Source: Pseudaeromonas sp963677375
GTDB taxonomy: Bacteria > Pseudomonadota > Gammaproteobacteria > Enterobacterales > Aeromonadaceae
Direction of reading: 5' to 3'
Length of the DNA: 64,000 nt
Assembly (NCBI GenBank): GCA_963677375.2
Contig: CAXXIF010000012.1
Span: 124,001 to 188,000, forward strand
Shown: one piece after another, positions 31,771-41,075 of the stretch
Layout of the letters: every line of letters starts with the position of its first letter
Position numbering within the stretch: position 1 is the stretch's first letter
Program-made: the position numbers and the translations under genes
Notes under the pieces: model-generated
Told to the model about the DNA's origin: nothing
The model's input: only the letters and a program-made list of their open reading frames with translations
Database searches by the model: none

Positions 31771-33407
31771 GACTCCGCGAGCTGCGACGCCTGTACCGGA
31801 TCGGCGCTGTCCTGCTCCAGCATGGGCTGGATGATCTGCTGCCCCGTCCATGGCAACCCTGGCCGGTGCGTCTGCTGCGCCGCAGCCTGTTCTGGTTACG
31901 CAACCGCCACCGAAATGACTCGCGCGGCAAGCGGCTGCGACTGACCTGCGAGGCTCTGGGGCCGGTATTTATCAAATTCGGACAGATGCTATCCACCCGG
32001 CGTGACCTGCTACCGCCGGATTTGGCCGAAGAGTTGGCCCTGTTACAGGATCGAGTCCCGCCCTTCCCCGGCGCACTGGCGCGACAACAGATCGAGCTGA
32101 GTCTGAAACAACCCATAGAGGCGCTGTTCGACGACTTCGATGAAACACCATTGGCCTCGGCCTCGGTGGCTCAGGTCCACACAGCCCGACTCCGGAGCAG
32201 TGGCGAAGAGGTAGTACTGAAAGTGATCCGTCCGGATATCCGCCCGGTCATAGATGCCGACCTGCAATTGCTGGAAGCCTTGGCCCGCCTCGTCGCCTGG
32301 TTGGTACCGCGCAATCGCCTGCGCCCGGTCGAGGTAGTGCACGAGTACCGCAAGACCCTGCTCGACGAGCTGAATCTGATGAGCGAAGCGGCTAACGCCA
32401 TCCAGCTGCGCCGCAACTTCGACGGCTCTCCCCTGCTGTATGTGCCGCGCATTCACACCGACCTGTGCCGCGAGAATGTGCTGGTGATGGAGCGTATCTA
32501 TGGTATTCCGGTCTCGGACCGCCAGGCGCTGGAGGCCAACGGCACCAATTTCAAGCTACTGGCCGAACGGGGGGTGGAGGTCTTCTTCACCCAGGTATTC
32601 AGGGACAGCTTCTTTCATGCCGACATGCATCCGGGCAATGTGTTTGTCGCCTATGAACATCCAGACGATCCGCTGTGGATCGGCATCGACTGCGGCATCG
32701 TCGGCACCCTGAATCGGGATGACAAACGGTATCTGGCCGAGAATTTCCTCGCCTTCTTCAATCGGGATTATCGCCGGGTCGCCGAGTTGCATGTGCAATC
32801 GGGCTGGGTGCCACCCGATACCAAGGTGGAAGAGTTTGAATCGGCACTCCGCACCGTGCTGGAGCCGATTTTTGCCAAGCCGCTGGCCGAGATCTCCTTC
32901 GGTCAGGTACTGCTGAACCTGTTCAACACGGCCCGGCGCTTCAACATGCAGGTGCAACCCCAGCTCGTGTTACTGCAAAAAACCCTGCTGTATGTTGAAG
33001 GGCTGGGCCGCCAGCTCTACCCGCAGCTGGATCTATGGCAGACCGCCAAGCCGTTTCTCGAACGCTGGATGCGCCAGCAGATCGGGCCACAGGCCGCCTG
33101 GCGCGCCCTGCAGGAGAATGCCCCCTTCTGGCTGGAGAAACTGCCCCAGTTGCCAGATCTGGTTTACGATGCGCTGCAACAGGCCCAACGCCAGCAGCAT
33201 CAACTGGACAAGCTCTACCACCAGTTCCAGCACCAACATCATCAACAGGGGCGAGCCCGCTATCTGTTGGGCATTGGCGGCGCCTTGTTCATCGGCGGCA
33301 GCCTGTTACTCGAAAGCCGGTTCCACAATCTGGGCGTATGCGGCATAGTGACAGCCGTCCTGTGCTGGTTCAGCGGCTGGCGCGCCCTGAGCGCACACCG
33401 AAGCTGA
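31767..33407 (+). CDS. ubiB: Ubiquinone biosynthesis atypical kinase/ATPase UbiB
   Basis: UbiB belongs to the ADCK/UbiB protein-kinase-like family; its ATPase activity supports ubiquinone synthesis at the membrane. The 546-residue protein (E. coli UbiB 546) has the family KxGQ motif in VFIKFGQMLSTRRDLLP, the Ala-rich nucleotide loop PLASASVAQVHTA, invariant Lys in EVVLKVIRP, the HADMHPGN catalytic loop and DCGIVG metal motif. Two hydrophobic helices near the C-terminus (YLLGIGGALFIGGSLLL; LGVCGIVTAVLCWFSG) anchor it. Confidence 0.96.
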   Translation: MRLRELRRLYRIGAVLLQHGLDDLLPRPWQPWPVRLLRRSLFWLRNRHRNDSRGKRLRLTCEALGPVFIKFGQMLSTRRDLLPPDLAEELALLQDRVPPFPGALARQQIELSLKQPIEALFDDFDETPLASASVAQVHTARLRSSGEEVVLKVIRPDIRPVIDADLQLLEALARLVAWLVPRNRLRPVEVVHEYRKTLLDELNLMSEAANAIQLRRNFDGSPLLYVPRIHTDLCRENVLVMERIYGIPVSDRQALEANGTNFKLLAERGVEVFFTQVFRDSFFHADMHPGNVFVAYEHPDDPLWIGIDCGIVGTLNRDDKRYLAENFLAFFNRDYRRVAELHVQSGWVPPDTKVEEFESALRTVLEPIFAKPLAEISFGQVLLNLFNTARRFNMQVQPQLVLLQKTLLYVEGLGRQLYPQLDLWQTAKPFLERWMRQQIGPQAAWRALQENAPFWLEKLPQLPDLVYDALQQAQRQQHQLDKLYHQFQHQHHQQGRARYLLGIGGALFIGGSLLLESRFHNLGVCGIVTAVLCWFSGWRALSAHRS

Positions 33408-33480
33408 GCCAGTCAGCGCCTCTCCCGACGTTTTAGCCGGGCCGGAAGGCTCCAGAACAATCTTCACATCGAGGTGAACC

Positions 33481-33741
33481 ATGCACTTTAGTATTACCGA
33501 ACTCCTGCTCATCGCTTTCATTGTGCTGATCCTGTTTGGCACCAAGAAACTGCGCAACATGGGCGGCGATCTGGGCAGTGCGCTGCGCGATTTCAAGAAG
33601 GCGATGCACGAGGAACCCAAGGAAAACAGCACGGCACCCAAGCCAACGGCTGAACCCGAGCAACTGGCCGATGCCCAGTTCCACGCCGACAGCGACGTAA
33701 CCAAGCCGAAGCCTGCTGCCGATACGCCGCAGGATAAATAA
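33481..33741 (+). CDS. tatA: Sec-independent translocase subunit TatA
   Basis: TatA forms the size-variable pore of the twin-arginine translocase. The 86-residue protein has one N-terminal membrane helix (ITELLLIAFIVLILFG), the FGTKKL hinge, an amphipathic helix (NMGGDLGSALRDFKKAM) and a charged, unstructured tail. It lacks the second Gly residues of the E. coli MGGIS start and begins MHFSITELL. AGGTGAACC precedes the ATG. First gene of tatABCD-hemB. Confidence 0.93.
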   Translation: MHFSITELLLIAFIVLILFGTKKLRNMGGDLGSALRDFKKAMHEEPKENSTAPKPTAEPEQLADAQFHADSDVTKPKPAADTPQDK

Positions 33742-33744
33742 GCC

Positions 33745-34173
33745 ATGTTTGATATCGGCTTTTGGGAGCTGGTGCTCTGTGCCGTCGTGGCCCTGCTCGT
33801 GCTGGGGCCGGAGCGTATGCCGGTAGCGGTCCGCAGTGTGGCCCACTGGGTGCGGGCTGCGCGAGCCACCTTGAATGCCGTCAAAGCCGAATTCGAACAC
33901 GAGCTGGAACTTGATACCCTCAAGCAGGAGCTCAGGGGCGAGGAGCAAACACCCAACATTGCTCATCCAGCCAGCTCTTCCATGCCATCACCACAAACCA
34001 CTATGACTTCGGATATCCAGAACGCCATTGCCGAACTCAAGGCCGCCGCCAGCCGACGTATCGATGAGCTCGGGGTACAGACCGATGCCTCGACCAACAG
34101 TCAGGCGCCGGATATAGCCGCACCTGGAACCAAGGACTCCCCTCACGCCACCGACAGCGACCATCAATCATGA
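33745..34173 (+). CDS. tatB: Sec-independent translocase subunit TatB
   Basis: TatB pairs with TatC to form the receptor for twin-arginine signal peptides. The 142-residue protein starts MFDIGFWELVLCAVVALLVLGPERMP, the family opening with its GPE/R hinge, then a long amphipathic helix (VRAARATLNAVKAEFEHELEL) and an acidic/Pro-Ala tail. It begins 3 bp after tatA and overlaps tatC by 4 bp. Confidence 0.95.
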   Translation: MFDIGFWELVLCAVVALLVLGPERMPVAVRSVAHWVRAARATLNAVKAEFEHELELDTLKQELRGEEQTPNIAHPASSSMPSPQTTMTSDIQNAIAELKAAASRRIDELGVQTDASTNSQAPDIAAPGTKDSPHATDSDHQS

Positions 34174-34913
34174 CGCCGAGCCAGCAACCACTCATCACCC
34201 ATATGCTGGAGTTGCGCCGTCGTCTGTTGCGTTCAGTCGCCGCAGTCGGGCTCCTGTTTCTGCTGCTGATCTATTTTGCCAACGATATCTATCATCTCCT
34301 GGCCCTGCCCCTGCTGCAGAGCATGCCCAGCGGCACCCAGATGATCGCCACCGATGTCACCACCCCCTTCCTGATCCCGATGAAGCTGACGTTATATGTC
34401 GCGCTGTTCGTGGCGATCCCCTATGTCCTGTTCCAGCTCTGGGCCTTCGTGGCTCCGGGTCTCTACCAGCATGAGCGCAAACTGGTATTGCCACTGGTCA
34501 TTGCCAGTACAGGCCTCTACTACCTGGGCATGCTGTTCGCCTATTTCGTCGTCTTCCCCATGATGTTCAGTTTCTTCGCCCACACGGCGCCGGAAGGAGT
34601 CACAGTGGCCACCGACATCGCCAGTTATCTGAGCTTCATCATGGGCATGTTCTTCGCCTTTGGTCTGGCCTTCGAGGTGCCGGTGGCAGTCTGTTTGTTG
34701 TGCTGGAGCGGTGCCACCACACCCCATGAGCTGGCTGCGAAACGCCCCTACCTCATAGTCGGCGCCTTCGTCATTGCCATGTTTCTGACCCCGCCGGACG
34801 TGCTGTCCCAGATCCTGCTGGCCGTGCCCATCTGTCTGCTGTTCGAGCTGGGGTTACTGATGGGACGCTTCTATCGCAAACCTGAAACGCCCACACCGAA
34901 GGAGCCGACATGA
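34170..34913 (+). CDS. tatC: Sec-independent translocase subunit TatC
   Basis: TatC is the polytopic core of the Tat receptor. The 247 residues show six membrane helices and the conserved motifs HMLELRRRLLRSV at the N-terminus, FQLWAFVAPGLYQHERK in the first periplasmic/cytoplasmic loop region, and FGLAFEVPV. Start overlaps tatB by 4 bp; end overlaps tatD by 4 bp. Confidence 0.97.
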   Translation: MTPSQQPLITHMLELRRRLLRSVAAVGLLFLLLIYFANDIYHLLALPLLQSMPSGTQMIATDVTTPFLIPMKLTLYVALFVAIPYVLFQLWAFVAPGLYQHERKLVLPLVIASTGLYYLGMLFAYFVVFPMMFSFFAHTAPEGVTVATDIASYLSFIMGMFFAFGLAFEVPVAVCLLCWSGATTPHELAAKRPYLIVGAFVIAMFLTPPDVLSQILLAVPICLLFELGLLMGRFYRKPETPTPKEPT

Positions 34914-35704
34914 TTGATATCGGCCTGAATCTGGGCAATCCACAATTTAGTCATGACCGCGATGCCGTGGTACAACGCGCCCGTGACGTCGGGGTCGAAG
35001 CGCTGATCCTCACCGGCACCGATCTGGCCGAGAGTGCAGCGGCAGCCGAATTGGCCCAGCGCTGGCCCGGTTATGCCTTTAGTACCGCCGGGGTTCATCC
35101 CCATGACGCCCGGCACTGGGATGCGCAAAGTGCCGACAGACTGCGCGAGCTGGCTCGCCAACCTCAGGTCGTCGCCATCGGTGAATGTGGTCTCGATTTC
35201 AACCGCGACTTCTCGCCCCGCCCCCAGCAGGAGGCGGCCTTCAGTGCTCAACTGGCGTTAGCCGCCGAGCTGAACCTACCGGTATTCATGCACTGCCGGG
35301 ATGCTCATGAGCGTTTCATCGCCCTGCTGGCGCCCTGGCTGCCCCAACTACCGGCGGCTGTCCTGCACTGCTTCACCGGAAACCGCACCGAGCTGGAACA
35401 GTGCCTGGAGCTGGGGTTGCACATTGGCATCACCGGCTGGGTTTGCGATGAACGGCGCGGCGAAGAGTTGCGCGACCTGGTGCCACTCATCCCCGCTGGA
35501 CGGCTGATGATCGAAACCGATGCCCCCTATCTGTTACCCAGGGATCTGAGCCCCAAGCCCAAGTCCCGACGCAACGAACCGGCTTTTCTCCCCCATATAG
35601 CGGCGGCCCTGGCCACGCTGCGCGGGGAAAGCCTGACCCAACTACTGGCGCATACCCATGCTACCAGCAGAGCCTTCTTTCGCCTTGACGAGGTACTCTC
35701 ATGA
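34910..35704 (+). CDS. tatD: 3'-5' ssDNA/RNA exonuclease TatD
   Basis: TatD is a metal-dependent nuclease of the amidohydrolase fold; despite its name and place it is not needed for Tat export. The 264 residues (E. coli 260) hold AGVHPHD, GECGLDFNRDFS, MHCRDAHERF, VLHCFTGN and IETDAPYLLPRDL, which supply the metal ligands. Overlaps tatC and hemB by 4 bp each. Confidence 0.95.
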   Translation: MIDIGLNLGNPQFSHDRDAVVQRARDVGVEALILTGTDLAESAAAAELAQRWPGYAFSTAGVHPHDARHWDAQSADRLRELARQPQVVAIGECGLDFNRDFSPRPQQEAAFSAQLALAAELNLPVFMHCRDAHERFIALLAPWLPQLPAAVLHCFTGNRTELEQCLELGLHIGITGWVCDERRGEELRDLVPLIPAGRLMIETDAPYLLPRDLSPKPKSRRNEPAFLPHIAAALATLRGESLTQLLAHTHATSRAFFRLDEVLS

Positions 35705-36711
35705 CTCAATTTGTTTCCGCCTCCTTTCCTGCCCGTCGTCCCCGTCGCCTGCGCAAACATGACTTCAGCCGCCGTCTGGTACGGGAAAACGTACTGACCG
35801 TGGATGACCTCATCTATCCCGTCTTCGTGCTGGAAGGAGAAAACCGCCGGGAGGCCATTGCCAGCATGCCCGGTATCGAACGCCTCTCCGTGGATCTGCT
35901 GCTGCAGGAGGCGGCCGAACTGGTCGCTCTGGGCATTCCGGCCATTGCCCTGTTCCCGGTGATCGGTCAGGAACACAAGAGTCTGGACGCCAGCGCCGCC
36001 TGGGATAAGGACGGTCTGGTACCCGTGACGGTGCGCGCTCTCAAGGCCGCATTCCCCCAGTTGGGCGTCATCACCGACGTAGCCCTCGACCCCTACACCA
36101 CCCATGGTCAGGATGGCATCATTGATGACAGCGGCTATGTGCTGAACGAAGTGACCACCCGGGCTTTGGTCAAACAGGCACTCTGCCATGCCATGGCCGG
36201 AGCCGATGTGGTGGCTCCCTCCGATATGATGGATGGCCGTATCGGTGCCATCCGTGAAGCACTGGAAAGCCATGGCTTCTCTCATACCCAGATCATGGCC
36301 TACTCGGCCAAGTACGCCTCCAACTACTATGGTCCGTTCCGCGATGCGGTAGGCTCGGCGGCCAATCTGGGCAAGAGCAGCAAGGAAACCTACCAGATGG
36401 ACCCGGCGAACGGCGACGAGGCGCTGCATGAAGTGGGCATGGATATCGCCGAAGGCGCCGACATGGTGATGGTCAAACCGGGCATGCCCTATCTGGACGT
36501 GGTCACCCGGGTCAAGACCCAGTACGGGGTGCCGACCTTCGCCTATCAGGTCAGTGGTGAATACGCCATGCACATGGCCGCCATCCAGAATGGCTGGCTC
36601 AAGGAGCGAGAGACCATTCTGGAATCCCTGCTCTGCTTCAAACGGGCCGGGGCCGATGGCATCCTCACCTATTTCGCCAAACGCGTCGCCCAGTGGCTAC
36701 GCCAAGCCTAA
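35701..36711 (+). CDS. hemB: Delta-aminolevulinic acid dehydratase (porphobilinogen synthase), Mg-type
   Basis: HemB joins two 5-aminolevulinate molecules to porphobilinogen for heme. The 336-residue enzyme has both Schiff-base lysines: Lys204 in AYSAKYASNYYGPFRDA and Lys259 in MVKPGMPYLDVV. The metal-site loop reads DVALDPYTTHGQDG, with Asp126, Asp130 and Asp138 where E. coli HemB has zinc-binding cysteines. This is the Pseudomonas-like, Mg-dependent, zinc-free class. Start overlaps tatD by 4 bp, so it is the last coupled gene of the tat run; a LacI-type gene follows after 21 bp. Confidence 0.95.
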   Translation: MTQFVSASFPARRPRRLRKHDFSRRLVRENVLTVDDLIYPVFVLEGENRREAIASMPGIERLSVDLLLQEAAELVALGIPAIALFPVIGQEHKSLDASAAWDKDGLVPVTVRALKAAFPQLGVITDVALDPYTTHGQDGIIDDSGYVLNEVTTRALVKQALCHAMAGADVVAPSDMMDGRIGAIREALESHGFSHTQIMAYSAKYASNYYGPFRDAVGSAANLGKSSKETYQMDPANGDEALHEVGMDIAEGADMVMVKPGMPYLDVVTRVKTQYGVPTFAYQVSGEYAMHMAAIQNGWLKERETILESLLCFKRAGADGILTYFAKRVAQWLRQA

Positions 36712-36732
36712 CGGCAAAGGACAATCTCCATC

Positions 36733-37764
36733 ATGAGCAAGCTGACGATTCGGGATGTAGCACGGGAGGCCGGAGTCTCCATTGCCACCGCCTCCTATGT
36801 GCTGAATAACAAACCGGGCAAGGTGTCTGCCGCCACTCGTCAGCGGGTACACGAGGTCGCCCAGCAGTTAGGTTACCGTTTGAACCCCATTGCCAGTCAA
36901 ATCCGCGGCGCCTCCCGCACACTGCTGGTCTTGCTCCCGGGCCAGAGCATGGCTCCGGATCTGCGGGGCATCCTGATGGATTATCCCTTTTTCAACGAAC
37001 TACTGGCCGGTGTCGAACATGCGGCCTGCGATGCCGGTCTGCAACCGGCGCTGACCCGCATCGAGCAACTGGATGATATTCGCCATCTGGGTAACGGCCC
37101 CACACCCAGTGGAGTTCTGGTGATCGGCAAACATGAAGAGGCCCTGCTGCAAGCGCTGGAGGCGTGGAAGGCTCCGGTCGCACTGGTCGATGATCGGGAT
37201 TACTTCAGCCGTTATCCCACCTCCCGACTCCATGATTTCAGTATCGATGATGCCCACCTGGGCGAATTGGCTGCCGAACACCTGCTGGCGCTGGGGCATA
37301 CCCGGCTGGTGTTACTGTTTGGCACCCTGGCCGCCTCCTCGGTCCACCGCGAACGCTTATGTGGTGTCCGTCGGGCACTGAGCCGTCATGGTCTGACGCT
37401 GGATGCCGACTGGCTCATCGAAACCGACGTCACTCTGGAGGGTGCCGCCAGTATCCATGGCAAGTTGACGCAGCAGTTGGAGCTGGGAGCCACGGCTATT
37501 CTGGCCATGGCGGATATTCTCGCCATCGGCTGTTTCAAACAGTTGCACGCTGACGGCTACCGGGTCCCGGAACAGGTCTCCCTGCTCGGCATCGATAACC
37601 TGCACATTCTCAATTATCTGCCGATTCGCCTCACCACCGTCGGTCAGGATGTCTATGGCCGTGGTTATCAGGCCGTGCGTCAGCTGCAAGGTCTGAGTAC
37701 CGAACTGGCACCAATCGCTCTGATCCTCGGAGACAGCACGGCGTCTCCCCCCCAGAAAGCCTGA
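36733..37764 (+). CDS. LacI/GalR-family transcriptional regulator, possibly of the amylase gene
   Basis: The 343 residues comprise a LacI helix-turn-helix (TIRDVAREAGVSIATASYVL), hinge (LNPIASQIRGASRTLLVLLP) and ligand-binding domain (SDDAHLGELAAEHLLALGHTRLVLL; VPEQVSLLGIDN; LTTVGQDVYGRG). The start ATG at 36733 lies 21 bp after hemB, so it may be read from the tat-hemB transcript as well as its own promoter. It is convergent with the GH13 amylase gene; a shared bidirectional terminator lies between. A role in maltodextrin or starch control is inferred from position only. Confidence 0.85.
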   Translation: MSKLTIRDVAREAGVSIATASYVLNNKPGKVSAATRQRVHEVAQQLGYRLNPIASQIRGASRTLLVLLPGQSMAPDLRGILMDYPFFNELLAGVEHAACDAGLQPALTRIEQLDDIRHLGNGPTPSGVLVIGKHEEALLQALEAWKAPVALVDDRDYFSRYPTSRLHDFSIDDAHLGELAAEHLLALGHTRLVLLFGTLAASSVHRERLCGVRRALSRHGLTLDADWLIETDVTLEGAASIHGKLTQQLELGATAILAMADILAIGCFKQLHADGYRVPEQVSLLGIDNLHILNYLPIRLTTVGQDVYGRGYQAVRQLQGLSTELAPIALILGDSTASPPQKA

Positions 37765-37774
37765 ATTTGCCACA

Positions 37775-37800
37775 AAAAAGCCCCGGTCCATGACCGGGGC
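37775..37800 (-). terminator. Terminator of the amylase gene (bidirectional)
   Basis: GCCCCGGTC-CAT-GACCGGGGC preceded by AAAAAA on the plus strand, giving a T tract for minus-strand transcription. Confidence 0.9.
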
Positions 37801-37826
37801 AATAGTTCCACACAACAAGATCAAGG

Positions 37827-40697
37827 TTACTGGCTGATCAGCACCTGGCCATACAAGGCCGGAACTGTCAGGGACAGGGTGCCATCCTCCGCTACCGTAA
37901 AGCCGTTGCTAGTCAGCACATCCTGATAACTGCCCGCCAAGGCCGTAGGCAGCGTCAAGGTCAGGGATTTTTCTGCGGTGCTGTTGTTGAGCACCACTAA
38001 CGCCTTCTGACCATCCAGTTCCCGCAGCAGAACCACGACGTTGGCATCGCTATACAGCGGAGCACTCAAAGTACCTTGACGCAGGATGGCGTAATCCTTG
38101 CGCATCTGGATCAGCGTCTTCATCTTGGCCAGCATCTGCGTATCCGGCGAGCCGCCCTTATCTGCCCAGGGATAGGTACCGCGGTTTTGCGGGTCCTGAC
38201 CACCGGTTACCCCGACTTCATCACCGTAGTAGATCGATGGTGACCCCGGATAACTCATTTGGAACAGGGTTGCTAACAGGTAACGCTGCTTAGCCTCGAC
38301 CACGGTTGCGGCATCGGTGCTGCTGCCCTGATAACCCAAGGTATACAGAGCCCGCGCCACATCATGGGACGAGAACAGGTTCATCAGGGCAAACAGTGCC
38401 TGCTGCGGATAGTGTTCACGCATCATTTCCAGATTGCGATAGATCTGGCTGGCATCCTTGCCGGCGGCGAAGTCCAGCACCGCATCACGGAAGATGTAGT
38501 TCATGGTCGAATCGAACTCATCGCCGAGCAGGAACTTGGAGGCGTCGAACCAGGTTTCGGCTACGGTCACGGCATTGGCATCCTTCGCCTTGACGGCGGA
38601 GTGCCAACCACGCCAGAACTCATCGCTAACCCAGGGTGCCACATCCATCCGCCAGCCAGACAGCCCTTGATCGAGCCAGTACTTGGTCACGGAATCGGCA
38701 TTGCCATAGGCGAACGCCTTGAAGCCGTCCGTCTCGACCAGTTCAGCCAGCGTCGCGTTACCCAGCCAGCCGGCATACATCTTGTCGGTTTCGGTGGCAT
38801 CGCTGTAGAAGGTGAACCAGCTGGAATAGGGCGATTCGGCATGCACAGTGGCCCCATCGAAGGCACCGACAGTGTCATAACGACCATAGCGGTCGAAGTA
38901 GACGGAATCACTACCAACGTGGTTCAGCGAGGTATCCAGCACAACTCGGATACCTTTTTCTTTGGCCGTCGCCGTCAGCGTGGCAAACAGCGCGTTATCG
39001 CCAAAGTTATCGTCGACTCTCATGTAATCGCCGGTGTCGTACTTGTGGTTGCTGCCGGCTTCAAAGATCGGGTTGATATACAGGGTGTTGATGCCCAGAT
39101 CGGCCAGATAGTCGAGCTTGTCGATGATGCCTTGCAGATCCCCACCGAAGAAGTCGTTGTTGTAGTTGTCGTCGCTCTTGCCATCACCCGGTACGTAGGG
39201 CGCGTCGTTCCAGTTACTGTGAAACTCAACCGGCTGATCCAGATAGGTATCTTTGCCTGGAGCCGGATCGTTGCTGGTATCACCGTTACGGAAACGTTCC
39301 GGGAAGATTTGGTAGTAAATCGCATTCTTGGCCCAGTCCGGTACCGTAAAGTCTTTGAGATAGACAGTTTGGCGATAACGGCGAATGTCACTCTCGTCTG
39401 CGGTTAGAAACGCGACAGCCCCGACGCCATCAGTCCCTTTCTCGGTTGTCCAGTAAACGGTATCGCTATTGTTCTCGTAGACATAGCTCTCGTTGCCCAC
39501 CTTGAACTGGAAGTAGTAGCTGTAAACCCCTTGTCCGGGAAGGTGTAGCTGCCGCTCCAACGCTCCGAGCTTCCTTCTGTCGATTTGGTTAGAGCTACTC
39601 GATCGAGCTCGGTATTGGTCAGAACTTCCTGGTTGCCTTCCAGCGTATGGCGAGCCACGACCAACGTCATATTCTCAACCCCAGGCAAGGCGGTCAGGGA
39701 GTAGTTGATGGTACTGCCTTCGGTGACGGCACCAAACGGTGACTTGGCGGTGACATCACGAGAGTCGAACTTGACGCTCAAGGCCACAGGATCAGTTACC
39801 GGGAAGACGGAGCTGCCCGTAAACGTCTGGTCACCGATCGTCAACTTCGGATTGGCGCCATCAGAATCCATGGTCAGTTTGGCCGTGTTGGCCGCCGTGA
39901 AGTTGAAGCTCAGGTTCTCGGTGCTGCTCCCCTTGCTGGCATCAGTGACGACACTGGTCGCCTCGCCGTAGTTAAGCGTGGTACCCGCAACCGCCCCGCC
40001 GAAGCTGCTAGCGGCGGCCCAACTGCTGTCGGCAATTTTGAAACTGTACTGGCCGGTTTCATCGACATTCAGATAGTAAGCGTCGCAACTGTAGGTAAAA
40101 CGGTACTTGTTGCTGGCGGCCCAGTTGTTCATCTCACCTTGCAGGTAGAGTGACGTGTCACCCAGCGGACTATCCGGGCACTGGTAGATGGTCAGCGTCG
40201 GCGTCGATGTCGAGTCGGCCATGCTGAGCACCATCTTGTTGACGCCAGAGAAGCCGAACGTCAGGTTGCTCCCCTGCAGCGCCAGTAACATCGGCGTTCC
40301 GGATTCAATCTGGCTGCTGGTAGAACCACCAAAGTCAGCATTCGCAGACCAGGCGTCATCCGCGATCTTGAATGTCTGAGTCCCATCGGTCTTGGTCACG
40401 AGTTCGAAATGGTCACAAACATAATTGAATTTGTAGTCTTTGTTGGCATTCCAGCTGTTTCATACCGCCACGCAGATACAGCGCTGTCTCGCCCATGGGG
40501 TTGGCAACACAGGTTGATGTGCTTGGCGTATCCGGAGTCGTGGGGGTGTCCGGAGTAGTAGGGGTATCCGGAGTATTCGGCGTATTGGGGGTGAAAGTAC
40601 TGTCGTTGTTACAGGCGGTGAGGGCCAGTGCCAATGAGATCGCCAGAGCGAGCCGATTGACCGGCTTGGCAAAGTGGATGTGCAAGCTTGTTGTCAT
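37827..40697 (-). pseudogene. GH13 alpha-amylase/neopullulanase-like lipoprotein, two frameshifts
   Basis: One gene of about 957 codons is split into three frames. Segment 1 (start 40697) is a lipoprotein signal (SLALALTACNND) and a PDTPTT-repeat linker, then the first of two about 100-residue starch-binding-like repeats (ETALYLRGGM; second copy DTSLYLQGEMNNW). An extra T in TTT at 40458-40460 shifts the frame: removing one base restores M-N-S-W-N-A-N-K-D-Y. Segment 2 runs to CCCC at 39527-39530, where one more C would restore DKGVYSYYF. Segment 3 holds the intact GH13 barrel: YYQIFPERF, DTSLNH, GWRMD (nucleophile Asp, codon 38643-38645), AETW (acid/base Glu, 38556-38558) and SSHD (38361-38363). 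The SSHD form suggests neopullulanase or cyclomaltodextrinase type. Either truly broken or carrying two homopolymer sequencing errors. Confidence 0.85.
40528..40593 (-). repeat. Short tandem repeat coding a Pro/Thr/Asp linker
   Basis: Imperfect 9/18-bp tandem units (GTATCCGGAGT and variants) encode PNTPNTPDTPTTPDTPTTP between the lipobox and the first starch-binding-like repeat. Such linkers are prone to length change. Confidence 0.75.
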
Positions 40698-40733
40698 GAT
40701 TCCTTCCTGATTGTTCTCTTGCTCAAGAATTAA

Positions 40734-40749
40734 GGTTAAATGTTTAACC
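40734..40749. promoter_or_regulatory. Palindrome near the amylase start (copy 1)
   Basis: GGTTAA-ATGT-TTAACC, an inverted repeat 37 bp upstream of the amylase ATG. It shares its arms, and the flanking TTAA on one side, with the palindrome at 40905-40928. Likely a repressor or activator site. Confidence 0.6.
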
Positions 40750-41075
40750 CACTCTTATTTACGATAATAAAATCGGGAAAACAATCACAAAACCACCGAG
40801 CTGAGGTGTGAGTCACAGCTTCTGGTTCCTATTTTTTAGTTCCGAACGAAAAGAAAGGCACCAAGAAGCCACTTACCTCCAGTCGGAATAGCCCGGAAAT
40901 GAGTTTAAGGTTAAATAATTAACCTTAATGTATTCATCAACAATACCGCATTAAATTTCCTCACCAGGCATGGTCGACAAGGGCGTAGATCTATATATTG
41001 TGCACTCGCTACCGTGACGGCCGTCGCAAAATGGCAACGGCTCCTTGAGTGTTCCACCCGGATATTGACGATACG
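40750..41075. other. Intergenic region between divergent amylase gene and eptA
   Basis: About 325 bp with AT-rich segments that should hold both divergent promoters and the second palindrome. The eptA-proximal part includes TATATATTG at 40993-41001, a possible -10 region. No gene seen. Confidence 0.4.
40905..40928. promoter_or_regulatory. Perfect palindrome (copy 2), TTAAGGTTAA-N4-TTAACCTTAA
   Basis: Perfect 10-bp arms around ATAA. The inner 16 bp matches copy 1 at 40734-40749 (GGTTAA-N4-TTAACC). Centres are 175 bp apart, compatible with looping by a tetrameric regulator. It lies 148 bp upstream of eptA. Confidence 0.65.

Noticed and set aside
38364..39407. Long plus-strand reading frame opposite the amylase gene
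   Set aside because: Shadow of the GH13 coding frame, which has all catalytic motifs in place.
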